Shown piece after piece: positions 8,578 to 17,180 of a stretch of 64,000 nt of DNA (positions are counted from its first letter, which is position 1; each line of letters opens with the position of its first letter). Source of the DNA: Paenibacillus radicibacter (lineage in GTDB: Bacteria > Bacillota > Bacilli > Paenibacillales > NBRC-103111). The stretch is taken from the NCBI RefSeq assembly GCF_024721995.1, contig NZ_JANQBC010000013.1, positions 1 through 64,000 on the forward strand. The letters are read 5' to 3'. The notes below the pieces were generated by a model that saw only the letters and a list, made by a program, of their open reading frames with translations, was not told the origin of the DNA and did not search any database. The position numbers were made by a program, and so were the translations under genes.

Positions 8578-10343
8578 TTGTTACCACCCATTTCTTTCCA
8601 GACTTCCACGACACATTGATCTGCATCATAGAAAGCACGAGCTCGACTGCGCGGCGAAGGCAAGTAAAGATTGAAATGGCGACTACCGTCTGTCAGAAGT
8701 CCAAGTATGAATATATGACGTTCCGCTTCGCCCGCTTCATTAATTGGATGAAAGTCAGGATCACATGCTACACCAAGTCCTTGCAGATGTAAGGATGAAT
8801 AAGGGGATCGGATTCGCCCGCTGGCCTGTAAATTCTGCAATAGTACAGATGATGGAGGACTCATCAAATTCGAATCATTGTAGCCAAGTACATAATGTGA
8901 TGCATATACTTCCTGCCTTTGATCCAAATGTACCGAACGCGCATACCAACGCCTATTGTCCGCCTCGTATTCAATAACAGGTGCTGGGCCAAGTGAATGT
9001 TTCACAATACCTGCCTTCATGAGTGCAATGAGCTGCTCCGTCTTATGGACAGGTGGACCGACAACCGCTCGGTAGAACATCGGCATAATATTCATCCTGA
9101 AATCGCGAAATGAAGACGCCGTTAACCCGCCAAAATCGACTGCATATCGGAACATATCTCGTAACACGCGAATGAGCTCAATTGCTGCTTTGGATGGAGA
9201 TTCGTGATCTGATTTAGACTCCGCCACATCGCATCGAAGCTGCCTAAACATCTCTTCCTGAAAAGCAGCTGCATTCTCATACCGCCTGCAAGTACCGAAG
9301 ATCGCTTCCTCAGGATCAAAATCTCGATATGGATTTTCGACCCTCTCAAGTAAATCTTCTGCCTGCTTACTGCGATACCTCAACTTCATCTCGTCATACA
9401 GAAGCGGCAAGACCTGTGCTCGAAAATCCAATTCCTGATGTTCCTTACGCAGCTCGTCAATGCGTTCTTTCGTAAGAAAAGTTGGTTTATACGTACCTGC
9501 TGTATCCTGTATCCCGATTGGGCGTGATCGATAAGACAATCCGCTTCTTGAGAATTGAATAATGTGAGGTTCCTTGCCTGAGGGCTGATACACAAGTTCT
9601 CCAGAATGCTGCCGATTAAATACGCCGCCCCTACCAATCGTGAGATAGCTGATTACATCAATTGCAGCTAATCCCATACCTGCAAGTAGTACGCACTCCC
9701 CAGGTTGCACAACTTGTTGAACATGCTGATGAGGAAAAGGTGGCAACACCTGCCCCGGCACATCATGTTGTGCACCTAAGCCTGATTCGAACTGAATCGT
9801 ATCCGCATGACCCACGGTAAGAAACACCTTATCTACGAGGAGCGAAAAACCGTTGTCTAGTTCGATCTGCTCTTGATCTCCTTGCCTAATGATCTGAGTT
9901 GCCTTTGCCTTGTGGAGCTGGGCTTGCATGTTCGATGGAAGATGGGAAAGAAGGGTCTGAAAGACCCCATTCAAGTAGTTTCCCAACCATTTTCTAGCGA
10001 CAAAATCGGTCGGCTTTACCTCCCGCATCACACCATCTTCTTCAACTTTATATTGATGGGTACGGAGCCACTCATAGAAACTCATCTCATATCCCTTACG
10101 TGGCTCACGCGGTTCCATAAATGTACTTCCGAATAAGTGAATGTTGCCACACTCAGTATTAAGCAGTAGATATTCCGGCAGCGTATCCGAATAGACCCCA
10201 GTTCCACCCTCATTCGGTTCAATAACGTGTAATTTCAACATGGTCTGATCTTGCTGAATCCGAGTACAATGAGCAATGAATCTCTCCAGCACGGCAAGAC
10301 CCCATGGCCCACAGCCCACGATTGCGATATTAAGCATCCTCAT
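8574..10343 (-). CDS. FAD/NAD(P)-binding protein (monooxygenase-like)
   Basis: 589 residues. The N-terminal Rossmann motif IAIVGCGPWGLAVLERF (glycines 10, 12, 15) fits the FAD_NAD(P)-binding family (PF13454 type). A second dinucleotide site, VLLAGMGLAAIDVISYL near residue 210, has the GxGxxA form common for NADPH. This two-site layout is shared with N-hydroxylating and Baeyer-Villiger-type flavin monooxygenases, but many members of this family are uncharacterised. It overlaps both neighbours by 4 bp (ATGA upstream, GTGA downstream). Inference: an oxidative tailoring step, perhaps on an amine, in the eight-gene pathway. Confidence 0.7.
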   Translation of the reverse strand: MRMLNIAIVGCGPWGLAVLERFIAHCTRIQQDQTMLKLHVIEPNEGGTGVYSDTLPEYLLLNTECGNIHLFGSTFMEPREPRKGYEMSFYEWLRTHQYKVEEDGVMREVKPTDFVARKWLGNYLNGVFQTLLSHLPSNMQAQLHKAKATQIIRQGDQEQIELDNGFSLLVDKVFLTVGHADTIQFESGLGAQHDVPGQVLPPFPHQHVQQVVQPGECVLLAGMGLAAIDVISYLTIGRGGVFNRQHSGELVYQPSGKEPHIIQFSRSGLSYRSRPIGIQDTAGTYKPTFLTKERIDELRKEHQELDFRAQVLPLLYDEMKLRYRSKQAEDLLERVENPYRDFDPEEAIFGTCRRYENAAAFQEEMFRQLRCDVAESKSDHESPSKAAIELIRVLRDMFRYAVDFGGLTASSFRDFRMNIMPMFYRAVVGPPVHKTEQLIALMKAGIVKHSLGPAPVIEYEADNRRWYARSVHLDQRQEVYASHYVLGYNDSNLMSPPSSVLLQNLQASGRIRSPYSSLHLQGLGVACDPDFHPINEAGEAERHIFILGLLTDGSRHFNLYLPSPRSRARAFYDADQCVVEVWKEMGGNK

Positions 10344-11176
10344 CCTTGCACGCCTTGCTTCTGAAGGTGGCTATTGATGAAGTTTAGTTCATCCCCTAAT
10401 TGCAGCAGCATTTGCTCGATCCATCGCTTTACCATCGGCTGTTCGAATTCGTCGATCAAGACGAGATTTTTCTCCGCAATCCGCCTTACCCATTCATGAT
10501 GAAGAGCTTCATTCTGATTCGATAACCCCTCGCCATGTCTGCGATATACGAAACCAGGAACGCCAGTAAAGATGTATGGATGCTTCGCACTTAGGCGTAT
10601 TTTGAGATCCCAATTTTCATAAAAAGGAATGGTCTCATCGTGTCCGCAAACTGCGTCATACAAATCGCGACGAAAAGTAAAGTTCTGCGGAATTAAGCAG
10701 CGTCTTGTCATCAGCTCAGCTGTGATATAGCCTTCTCTTACAGGTCGAATATCACGAAATCGATTCACAATTTCACCTTTGCCATTTGCAATCGCCACAT
10801 CGGAGAAGGCGATGACATCTTCGGCATATTTTTTACGATAATATTGAATAATTTCCATTTCAGCTTCGAGTTTATCTGGATTCTGGATGTAATCATCACT
10901 GTCTAAGTAGTTGAGATACTCACCTTGTGCCAACTGAATGGCTTGTTTACGGTTTCGTGTAATGCCGATATTGTGCGAATTGTATATCGCGTGCACATGG
11001 TTATGCTGAGCCACTAACTGGGCAATCACGTCTTGGGAACCGTCTGTGGAGGCATCATCAGCAATAATAATCTCCATGTTGTCGTAGCTTTGTGCAAGCA
11101 GACTATTCACGCAATCCTTGATATACGGCGCGTTATTGTAATTCGGTATGATCGTGGAGACTAAATCCTTATTCAT
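10340..11176 (-). CDS. Glycosyltransferase family 2
   Basis: 278 residues, GT-A fold. STIIPNYNNAPYIKDCVNSL starts the nucleotide-binding domain, followed by IIIADDASTDGSQDVI and the metal-binding YLDSDDYI (DxD). The C-terminal third is helical and not membrane-bound. It should transfer a sugar from a nucleotide donor onto an acceptor made by neighbouring enzymes. The ATG at 11176 has a GGGG run at about 7 nt. Forty-eight bp separate it from the upstream oxidoreductase gene, and its stop overlaps the next start. Donor and acceptor cannot be read from the sequence. Confidence 0.85.
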   Translation of the reverse strand: MNKDLVSTIIPNYNNAPYIKDCVNSLLAQSYDNMEIIIADDASTDGSQDVIAQLVAQHNHVHAIYNSHNIGITRNRKQAIQLAQGEYLNYLDSDDYIQNPDKLEAEMEIIQYYRKKYAEDVIAFSDVAIANGKGEIVNRFRDIRPVREGYITAELMTRRCLIPQNFTFRRDLYDAVCGHDETIPFYENWDLKIRLSAKHPYIFTGVPGFVYRRHGEGLSNQNEALHHEWVRRIAEKNLVLIDEFEQPMVKRWIEQMLLQLGDELNFINSHLQKQGVQG

Positions 11177-11224
11177 CCCTATACCCCCTGTATCCTAAAT
11201 AACCCCAAATTGATAGACCAACAT

Positions 11225-13063
11225 TTATACCAAGCCCATCACAGAACGAACTGCGGACTGCGTTTGATCCTTAGCTGTAAAAAAGCTGCTGAGCCGCTCT
11301 GGGTGATACAAACGATGCATCGGGTGAGAATGACCATCGAGGGCCTTAACCACGGCATGAGCAACTGCCATCGCATGTGTGAATCCGCCTGTATTGTGAC
11401 CTCCTGTCACGACAAACAGCCCATCGCTACTTGTTGGAATCGTCTCGAACACACCTAGACAAGAGGGTGTCCACGGCCTTATACAATACCGAATAGGTGA
11501 CTGAAACACGCCTGACTCCTCGGCCTTACGGTATAAAGCTGGGAATAAACTTCTCGCTGTTTCATGCACAGCACGGGATAAATCTTGCAAATACGCTTCA
11601 TGTATATTACTTGAATCCAGTCCTAGAAAACCGTGGCCAGAGCTAATATGAATAACAGAATTGCCATGTCGATCCACACCGGGAATAATGTTGGCACCCG
11701 CAGCCGCTTCTTGTGAAGCGTAACCTGCCCTGGCAACTTTGATCGGAAAGCTAAGTTCGGCTTGCGAATCATTCGGCAGTGTAACCCAGCAACCAATCAT
11801 CGCTCCAAGCTGACCTTGTGAATTCGTCCCTTGAAGGAATCCATTACGAGGGACGCCCGGAGAAACCACATAGCAATCCGCAGTAATAGCTTCTTCACCC
11901 GAATAGATAGACTTCACTTGACCCGATTCATTAAACTCAATGCGGTCAAAGTTCCAATTCCAATGAAATACGGCTCCTTTTTCCTGTAAAAGCTTTAGAA
12001 GTGCAGATGCCAACTTGTGTATATGAATGCCGAATCCTTCAACTTCAATCACACCATGAATCGTGTTAGCAGCAAACGCTTCTTGTAGACTTGGGAATAG
12101 CTCCTTCATCTCATCATGATCCAATTCGCGTATGAATGCGCCTAATGCTCGTTCCGATCGCACCCCAGCCTCATATTGATCCGTTGTAGAATAGATTCGG
12201 AATAACCGATCCACATAACCCGACTCCGTAATTAACTGCGGGTACTGCTTAATGAGGCTTTTCCACAGCACATAACTTTCTTTGTTAAAATCAAAAATCT
12301 CATTCTGTATTTTCTGGAACACCCATTGCGGATACGTTTCAAATTGTTCAATCCATTTCCAATCGGAAGCGGTTAGATGATCATTCGGTGTGCTCAACCA
12401 TCCATTCTCAGATACAGACTTGCGATATTGATCATCTGGAGCTTCGAGCAGTGGATTTCCATAATAATGATGATGACGGGATTCATTAAATGAAAAAATG
12501 CGAGCATCACTTCCTGAGAGCGTACAGCCATAATCCATCCAACGATCTTCATTATAGGGAGGTGGATCTGCCGCATAGACGTTAAGCTTATATCCCTGAT
12601 CTGCCAAATAGAGCGCTGAAATCAGGTTCACGATACCTGCTCCAACGATGGCAATATGAGCATCTTTAGGGGTGGCAATCCGCGAATGCAACACAAACTT
12701 GTGATTATGCTGACCTTCCAAATATTGCAACACTTGTACTTCCAATAAATCTGCATCCGCACAAGCGACAATATGATACCGATCATTCCCCCGATGAAGC
12801 ATGGAACCTTCCTGATTAATCGCATATACAAGCGTTATGGAATCACGGATTAAGGACAAATCTTGCAGATCTAACAAATATGCAATTAAGATACGATCCG
12901 ACGTGACAATTGCATCTGGATTGATCTGAGTAATCACCTTGCCAAGCGCATCACCGCTTAAGTTATACAAATCTTCCCTAACCACATAATCGATATGGTG
13001 CAGAAATGTAGGCTCACGAACCGCATCACTGAATAACACTCTATATTGGTTGGTTTTCTCCAT
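11225..13063 (-). CDS. FAD-dependent amine/amino-acid oxidase with an extra N-terminal domain
   Basis: 612 residues, far longer than the usual 370-400 of DAO-fold oxidases. The DAO domain starts at about residue 135 with HIAIVGAGIVNLISALYLA and ends with the conserved C-terminal FAD contact DGLFVVTGGHNTGGFTHAMA. The first 130 residues form a separate alpha/beta-looking domain (VLFSDAVREPTFLHHIDYVV ...) that I do not recognise. The third glycine of the dinucleotide motif is Asn146 (GAGIVN in place of GAGIVG), which is unusual. The ATG at 13063 follows GAGAGG at 4-5 nt. Family knowledge suggests oxidation of a C-N bond (DadA, ThiO or glycine-oxidase type); the substrate here is unknown but presumably a pathway intermediate. 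Confidence 0.75.
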   Translation of the reverse strand: MEKTNQYRVLFSDAVREPTFLHHIDYVVREDLYNLSGDALGKVITQINPDAIVTSDRILIAYLLDLQDLSLIRDSITLVYAINQEGSMLHRGNDRYHIVACADADLLEVQVLQYLEGQHNHKFVLHSRIATPKDAHIAIVGAGIVNLISALYLADQGYKLNVYAADPPPYNEDRWMDYGCTLSGSDARIFSFNESRHHHYYGNPLLEAPDDQYRKSVSENGWLSTPNDHLTASDWKWIEQFETYPQWVFQKIQNEIFDFNKESYVLWKSLIKQYPQLITESGYVDRLFRIYSTTDQYEAGVRSERALGAFIRELDHDEMKELFPSLQEAFAANTIHGVIEVEGFGIHIHKLASALLKLLQEKGAVFHWNWNFDRIEFNESGQVKSIYSGEEAITADCYVVSPGVPRNGFLQGTNSQGQLGAMIGCWVTLPNDSQAELSFPIKVARAGYASQEAAAGANIIPGVDRHGNSVIHISSGHGFLGLDSSNIHEAYLQDLSRAVHETARSLFPALYRKAEESGVFQSPIRYCIRPWTPSCLGVFETIPTSSDGLFVVTGGHNTGGFTHAMAVAHAVVKALDGHSHPMHRLYHPERLSSFFTAKDQTQSAVRSVMGLV

Positions 13064-13093
13064 CTGACCTCTCCCGGATATATGGAATATGTT

Positions 13094-13960
13094 CTATCTT
13101 TGCAGCAGGACATCGTTCATATCTAAGCATCTCGTCGTGATGAGCAATTCTGTCTCAGGTGTCTGGTATTTGGCATGGAAGTAACTGCGATTTTCTTGGG
13201 AATTTTTCTTGTTCTCATGCTCATCTTTTTCATGGGGAAAATGAATCGTTAACGCTTCTCTGCGCAGTACGAACCGAACATTTTTCAAAAATAAAGCATA
13301 GCCAACATCTACGTCTTCAACGCCCCAAGATGCGTACTTCTCGTCAAACCCTTGAATCTGTCGCAGCATGGCGGTTGGAACAGACACATTGCCAGCCCAG
13401 AAGAACACCCAAGGTGCAGGCAGGTCAGCTAAATTATCCTTGTATTTGCGATAGCATTCTTCTCGAATGTCATCGAACAATACGTCACTTCGAACAGATG
13501 CGAAGGTTTGTGTCCAATCATCCAGATCTATTGCCTTCATAAGCTTGTCGTTATTCCCATCGTGCTGGGTAAATCCAGCGACATAGCCAATAACAGCCGT
13601 AGGCTGATCTGAACTCTCATGAGCGTGGACATGGTGCTCTATACATGCGGGGGATAATAACAGACCTGAATCGATAAATATACAGATCGGCGCTTCCGCT
13701 AATTGAATACCCAAATTTCTAGCCCGTGCTACACGGAACCCAAGGTCAGATTGATATACATATTTAATCTGGAGCTTATGCTCAAAGCTCTTCACAACAT
13801 CCTTCGTATGATCGGATGATCCATCATCAACAATAATCGTCTCAAAATCCGTATGAGGCAGTGTCTGGCAAGCAAGTGAACGCAAAGTTAAACGAAGAAG
13901 TTCTGCCCGATTATAAGTCGGGACAATGACACTTGCGCGATAGCGATTTAGTACGAACAC
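13094..13960 (-). CDS. Glycosyltransferase family 2 with a GalNAc-T-like C-terminal domain
   Basis: 288 residues. ASVIVPTYNRAELLRLTLRS and IIVDDGSSDHTKDVV are GT-A motifs. The usual DxD is weak (FIDSGLLLSP). The C-terminal SWGVEDVDVGYALFLKNVRF matches the Glyco_transf_7C motif (WG.ED.D..) found in polysaccharide and GalNAc transferases. The start is put at GTG 13960, six bases after GGAGGG; the ATG at 13966 directly abuts that ribosome site. It lies 21 bp after the methyltransferase gene. Together with the GT2 at 10340 it implies at least two sugar transfers. Confidence 0.8.
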   Translation of the reverse strand: MFVLNRYRASVIVPTYNRAELLRLTLRSLACQTLPHTDFETIIVDDGSSDHTKDVVKSFEHKLQIKYVYQSDLGFRVARARNLGIQLAEAPICIFIDSGLLLSPACIEHHVHAHESSDQPTAVIGYVAGFTQHDGNNDKLMKAIDLDDWTQTFASVRSDVLFDDIREECYRKYKDNLADLPAPWVFFWAGNVSVPTAMLRQIQGFDEKYASWGVEDVDVGYALFLKNVRFVLRREALTIHFPHEKDEHENKKNSQENRSYFHAKYQTPETELLITTRCLDMNDVLLQR

Positions 13961-13987
13961 GTTCATCCCTCCGGCGAAATCATTAAA

Positions 13988-14566
13988 TTACATTTTCACA
14001 ACATAAAGCTGGGGTTGAATCAAGGAAACCGTCCAGCTGTTGGCTTCTGTCGTGATCCGAACATCGGATAGAATGTCGTATTCACTGCTTTCTTTAATAT
14101 TGTGCCGAATGATCGTCGAAGCTTCTCTGTCTTGCAGCGATAAGATAAACGCCCCTTGCGGACGTAAGTAAGTCCGATAACGTTCTAATAAGTCCAGCGG
14201 ATGATCGAAGTAGTACAAGATTTCATTGAAGATAATCAAATCGAACTGCTCTTCTGGTGTAAAATATTCCAAATCCGACTGGATGAATGTACATCGATCA
14301 CTTGTTGGATGCCGGGCTAACTTGAGAGCTTCTTCTGAAAAATCCACCCCGACATAATGACCATATTGATGGACATATTTCATAATCATTCCCTGACCGC
14401 ATCCTAGATCCAGAATAGCGGCGCTCTCATGAAACGCTTGTGCAATCCCGCTCACAACACTATAACGAGGCACTTCATCTAGCGCTTCAAACACTTCAGT
14501 CCACTTTCCCGACTCAAATTCCTTGTTCCAGACATCGAGTGCCTTTTCTCTCTTCTTGTACGTCAT
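13988..14566 (-). CDS. Class I SAM-dependent methyltransferase
   Basis: 192 residues. The SAM site is clear: ILDLGCGQGMIMKYVHQYG (motif I), then VGVDFSEEALKLA (motif II, acidic ribose ligand), FDLIIFNEILYYFDHP (motif IV) and LRPQGAFILSL. It resembles the Methyltransf_11/NodS-like group that methylates amino or hydroxyl groups of small molecules. It is the first gene of the eight-gene minus-strand operon. The ATG at 14566 follows AAGGGAGA. The upstream region to 14849 is very AT-rich and is shared with the divergent two-component operon. Substrate unknown. Confidence 0.85.
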   Translation of the reverse strand: MTYKKREKALDVWNKEFESGKWTEVFEALDEVPRYSVVSGIAQAFHESAAILDLGCGQGMIMKYVHQYGHYVGVDFSEEALKLARHPTSDRCTFIQSDLEYFTPEEQFDLIIFNEILYYFDHPLDLLERYRTYLRPQGAFILSLQDREASTIIRHNIKESSEYDILSDVRITTEANSWTVSLIQPQLYVVKM

Positions 14567-14660
14567 GGTTTTATCTCCCTTGTCAGAATCATGAAAGTTA
14601 AAGCGCTTCCTTTCCCGACAATACTCCTTTCTAATATAAAATAATGTGCACGCATTAATA

Positions 14661-14677
14661 TTGGAATTTTAATCCAA
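14661..14677. promoter_or_regulatory. Inverted repeat between the divergent operons (candidate operator)
   Basis: TTGGAATTTTAATCCAA is a 5-bp inverted repeat with a 7-bp AT spacer in the divergent intergenic region 14567-14849. It lies about 95 bp upstream of the methyltransferase start and could be an operator for the eight-gene operon. Only the symmetry is seen; no regulator is assigned. Confidence 0.3.
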
Positions 14678-14792
14678 ATTAACTATTTAATATTATATTT
14701 TCTAATTAAATACATCAAGTGCCAAATTTGTATAATAATTGGAAATCATTTTTGAAGAAGAAGAGAAAAAGCACCCTGGTTTTTTCCCACAT

Positions 14793-14822
14793 TTGACAAT
14801 ACTAATTCCACTCCCTCACAAT
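14793..14822 (+). promoter_or_regulatory. Candidate sigma-A promoter of the two-component operon
   Basis: TTGACA (14793-14798) is a perfect -35, followed at 18 bp by CACAAT (14817-14822), a 4/6 match to the -10. It lies about 37 bp upstream of the response-regulator start. The -10 is weak, so it may need activation. Confidence 0.35.
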
Positions 14823-14858
14823 AAAAGCAATTCATAATGAAACGTAGGTGTGAGCACA

Positions 14859-15539
14859 TTGGGCATGCATATTCTAATCGCAGACGACGATTCACATATT
14901 CGAGAATTACTGACTTTGATGTTAAAAAGAGAGGGATACATCGTATTCGGCGCGGCTGATGGTGGGGAAGCTTCTACAATTCTGGAGAGAGAAACGATCC
15001 ATCTTGCTGTCGTTGATGTGATGATGCCAGTGAAGAATGGTTGGGAGCTGTGTGAGGAAATTCGAGAGTATTACGATATTCCCGTGATCTTGTTAACCGC
15101 GAAGGGGGATGTGAAGGACAAAGAAATCGGCTTCTTGTCTGGAACAGATGATTATATGGTGAAGCCATTTGAGCCGAAGGAGCTGTTGTTCCGGATCAAA
15201 GCGCTGCTGCGCCGCTATCAGATGGTATCGTCGGATGTGATTCGTCTGGGTAAGGTCGTCATTGATCGCAGCAGTTACGAAGTGAAAGCCGGGGATGAGA
15301 CGATTATTTTGCCGCTAAAAGAATTTGAACTGCTCTCCCAACTCGCTAGTTTCCCTGGAAAAATATATACCCGTGAGCAGTTACTCCAACTTATATGGGG
15401 AGCGGATTTCCAAGGGGATAGCCGCACGATTGATGTACATATTAAGCGACTCCGCGAGCGATTTTCCCAGCGTAGTGAGGATTTCATCATTACGACAATT
15501 CGCAGTGTTGGCTACAAGCTAGAGGTGGTGGGTCTGTGA
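14859..15539 (+). CDS. OmpR-family response regulator
   Basis: About 226 residues. The receiver domain begins MHILIADDDSHIRELLTLML, with the acidic pair, the phospho-acceptor Asp in VVDVMMPVKNGWE and the conserved Lys in DDYMVKPFEP. The C-terminal winged-helix (Trans_reg_C) domain contains SRTIDVHIKRLRERF and IRSVGYKLE. The start is put at TTG 14859, 8 nt after TAGGTG; GTG 14850 is an alternative. Its stop overlaps the kinase start. It probably controls the MMPL exporter just downstream, whose promoter has a direct repeat suited to this family. Confidence 0.85.
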   Translation: MGMHILIADDDSHIRELLTLMLKREGYIVFGAADGGEASTILERETIHLAVVDVMMPVKNGWELCEEIREYYDIPVILLTAKGDVKDKEIGFLSGTDDYMVKPFEPKELLFRIKALLRRYQMVSSDVIRLGKVVIDRSSYEVKAGDETIILPLKEFELLSQLASFPGKIYTREQLLQLIWGADFQGDSRTIDVHIKRLRERFSQRSEDFIITTIRSVGYKLEVVGL

Positions 15540-16909
15540 AAACCTTATATTTTCGCGTTGTCATCATCTCACTACTTATTGTAATCATGAGTCTTGGACT
15601 TGCCTTTCTGGCATCGAATATTTACTACCAAGCCCATATCAAGACGTATTACGAGGAAAAAGTGATGAGTATTGCTCAAGAGGTCAAATCGCTGGTTGAA
15701 ACTGCGCCAAATGGCGGATCTGATACCTATTTAAACCACATTTCGGGAATGGGATTCCAGCTTGCCTTGGTAAATGAGCAATATGTTGCTACTTTCTATG
15801 GACGGGCGTTCAAGTACTTAGACCTTGAGGATACATTCAAGAAACAAGTGCTCGAAATCAAGCAACCGTACAGCATTCTGGAGCAGCCGAAGGACTTTTT
15901 CTTCACCAGTTTTTTTAAAAATAGTCTGAGCAACAGTGTCGGCATCCCGCTGCAAATAGAAGGCAAGCCGTACGCCTTGTTCGTGCGTCCTGATCTGGAG
16001 CAGCAAATCGGTGAAGTTCGCTATCTGATGGCGACCTTACTGTCATTCACATTCTTCTTCAGCATGATCTTCGTCATTATTTTTACAAGATATATTGTAA
16101 GACCTGTGAAGTCCCTAACGAATGCAACGAAGCAGATTATGGAGGGCAATTACGAACTTAAGCTTGATGTAACTCGAAAAGATGAGATTGGCAACTTAGC
16201 TTCTCACTTCTCTTCCATGGCACAATCACTCAAGCAGCTTGATGATATGCGGCAGGAGTTCGTCGGTAATGTATCGCATGAAATTCAATCGCCGCTCGCT
16301 TCGATACAAGGTTTCGTTAGTGAAGCGATGAACAAGGATACATCTCCCGAGGAACGTATGCGCTATCTCACTATTATAGATAACGAAAGCCGCAGATTGT
16401 CTTCCCTTAGTAAACAATTGCTGACACTCGCTTCGCTGGATAAAGAGTCTAATATGCTGAAAAAGTCGATCTACCGGCTGGATGAGCAGCTCAGAGAGAT
16501 TATTATCATGACCGAGTGGCAGTGGACGGAGAAACAGATCGAGATTAACCTCGATTCCTCCGCTATTCACGTTAACGCAGATAAGCAGCTCATGCATCTC
16601 GTCTGGCTGAATCTCATGACCAATAGCATTAAGTTCTCAAATGTGGGCAGTACGATCCAGATTCATATTGAACTTGTGCACAATGTTGTGAAGGTGCAGA
16701 TTGCCGATAGTGGTATCGGTATTCCTGAAGAAGATCTGCCGTCAATCTTCGAACGGTTCTACAAAGTTGATCGCGCACGCAATCGCTCACAAGGCGGCAG
16801 CGGCTTAGGCTTATCCATCGTTCAGAAAATTATCCACCTGCACCAAGGCACAATCGAAGCAAAAAGTGAGGTAGGACAAGGCACGACGATAATTGTGCGA
16901 TTGCCTTAA
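15536..16909 (+). CDS. Sensor histidine kinase
   Basis: 457 residues. A transmembrane helix at about 7-29, an extracellular sensor of roughly 130 residues, a second helix at about 163-187, then HAMP (RYIVRPVKSLTNATKQIMEG). The dimerisation box EFVGNVSHEIQSPLASIQGF contains the phospho-accepting His248. The ATPase domain shows an N box (LVWLNLMTNSIKFS), G1 (DSGIGIPEED) and G2 (GGSGLGLSIV). The GTG start overlaps the regulator stop (GTGA), typical of a coupled pair. The sensed signal is unknown; the linked exporter suggests a membrane-active compound, a lipid or envelope stress. Confidence 0.85.
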   Translation: MKTLYFRVVIISLLIVIMSLGLAFLASNIYYQAHIKTYYEEKVMSIAQEVKSLVETAPNGGSDTYLNHISGMGFQLALVNEQYVATFYGRAFKYLDLEDTFKKQVLEIKQPYSILEQPKDFFFTSFFKNSLSNSVGIPLQIEGKPYALFVRPDLEQQIGEVRYLMATLLSFTFFFSMIFVIIFTRYIVRPVKSLTNATKQIMEGNYELKLDVTRKDEIGNLASHFSSMAQSLKQLDDMRQEFVGNVSHEIQSPLASIQGFVSEAMNKDTSPEERMRYLTIIDNESRRLSSLSKQLLTLASLDKESNMLKKSIYRLDEQLREIIIMTEWQWTEKQIEINLDSSAIHVNADKQLMHLVWLNLMTNSIKFSNVGSTIQIHIELVHNVVKVQIADSGIGIPEEDLPSIFERFYKVDRARNRSQGGSGLGLSIVQKIIHLHQGTIEAKSEVGQGTTIIVRLP

Positions 16910-16920
16910 TTGCTACCCTT

Positions 16921-17089
16921 AGAGGGTGTTCAAAAAGTTTAACGGAGAAGAAAAGAGTCACTGGAGGAGCGAAGCGTTCGCCTTTGAAATCGTGAAAATA
17001 CCATTTAAACAATTCAAAATTCATGATTGAGACAGCGACCGGAAGTGACTCTTTTTTTCGCAGTGTCCCCAACTTTTTGAACACACTCT
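16921..17089. repeat. Dispersed quasi-palindromic repeat, copy A (169 bp)
   Basis: The ends are inverted repeats differing at one base (AGAGGGTGTTCAAAAAGTT against AGAGTGTGTTCAAAAAGTT). Inside, AGAGTCACT pairs with AGTGACTCT, CGTTCGC nearly pairs with GCGACCG, and AATCGTGAA nearly pairs with TTCATGATT, so the whole unit can fold into one long hairpin. It shares sequence with the copies at 27714-27784 and 32632-32798. It codes for nothing obvious. It separates the kinase gene from the MMPL gene and probably terminates kinase transcription. Confidence 0.8.
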
Positions 17090-17110
17090 CCCCACCAGAT
17101 GTAACCCCCC

Positions 17111-17143
17111 GTTCACTCTCCGTTCATACTTCTGTCTTAAGAT
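17111..17143 (+). promoter_or_regulatory. Candidate response-regulator box and promoter of the MMPL gene
   Basis: GTTCA at 17111-17115 is repeated at 17122-17126, an 11-bp spacing (one helical turn). A -10-like TAAGAT follows about 11 bp later (17138-17143). Direct repeats one turn apart, in place of a good -35, are the usual binding layout of OmpR-family regulators in Firmicutes. The regulator encoded at 14859 is the natural candidate. Confidence 0.45.
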
Positions 17144-17180
17144 TAAGCTACACGATTTCTTAGGACAGGAGTTGAACTTT

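Noticed and set aside
16921-17089. Repeat copy A as an insertion sequence with transposase
   Set aside because: Only 169 bp with no transposase frame; it can only be a non-autonomous element.
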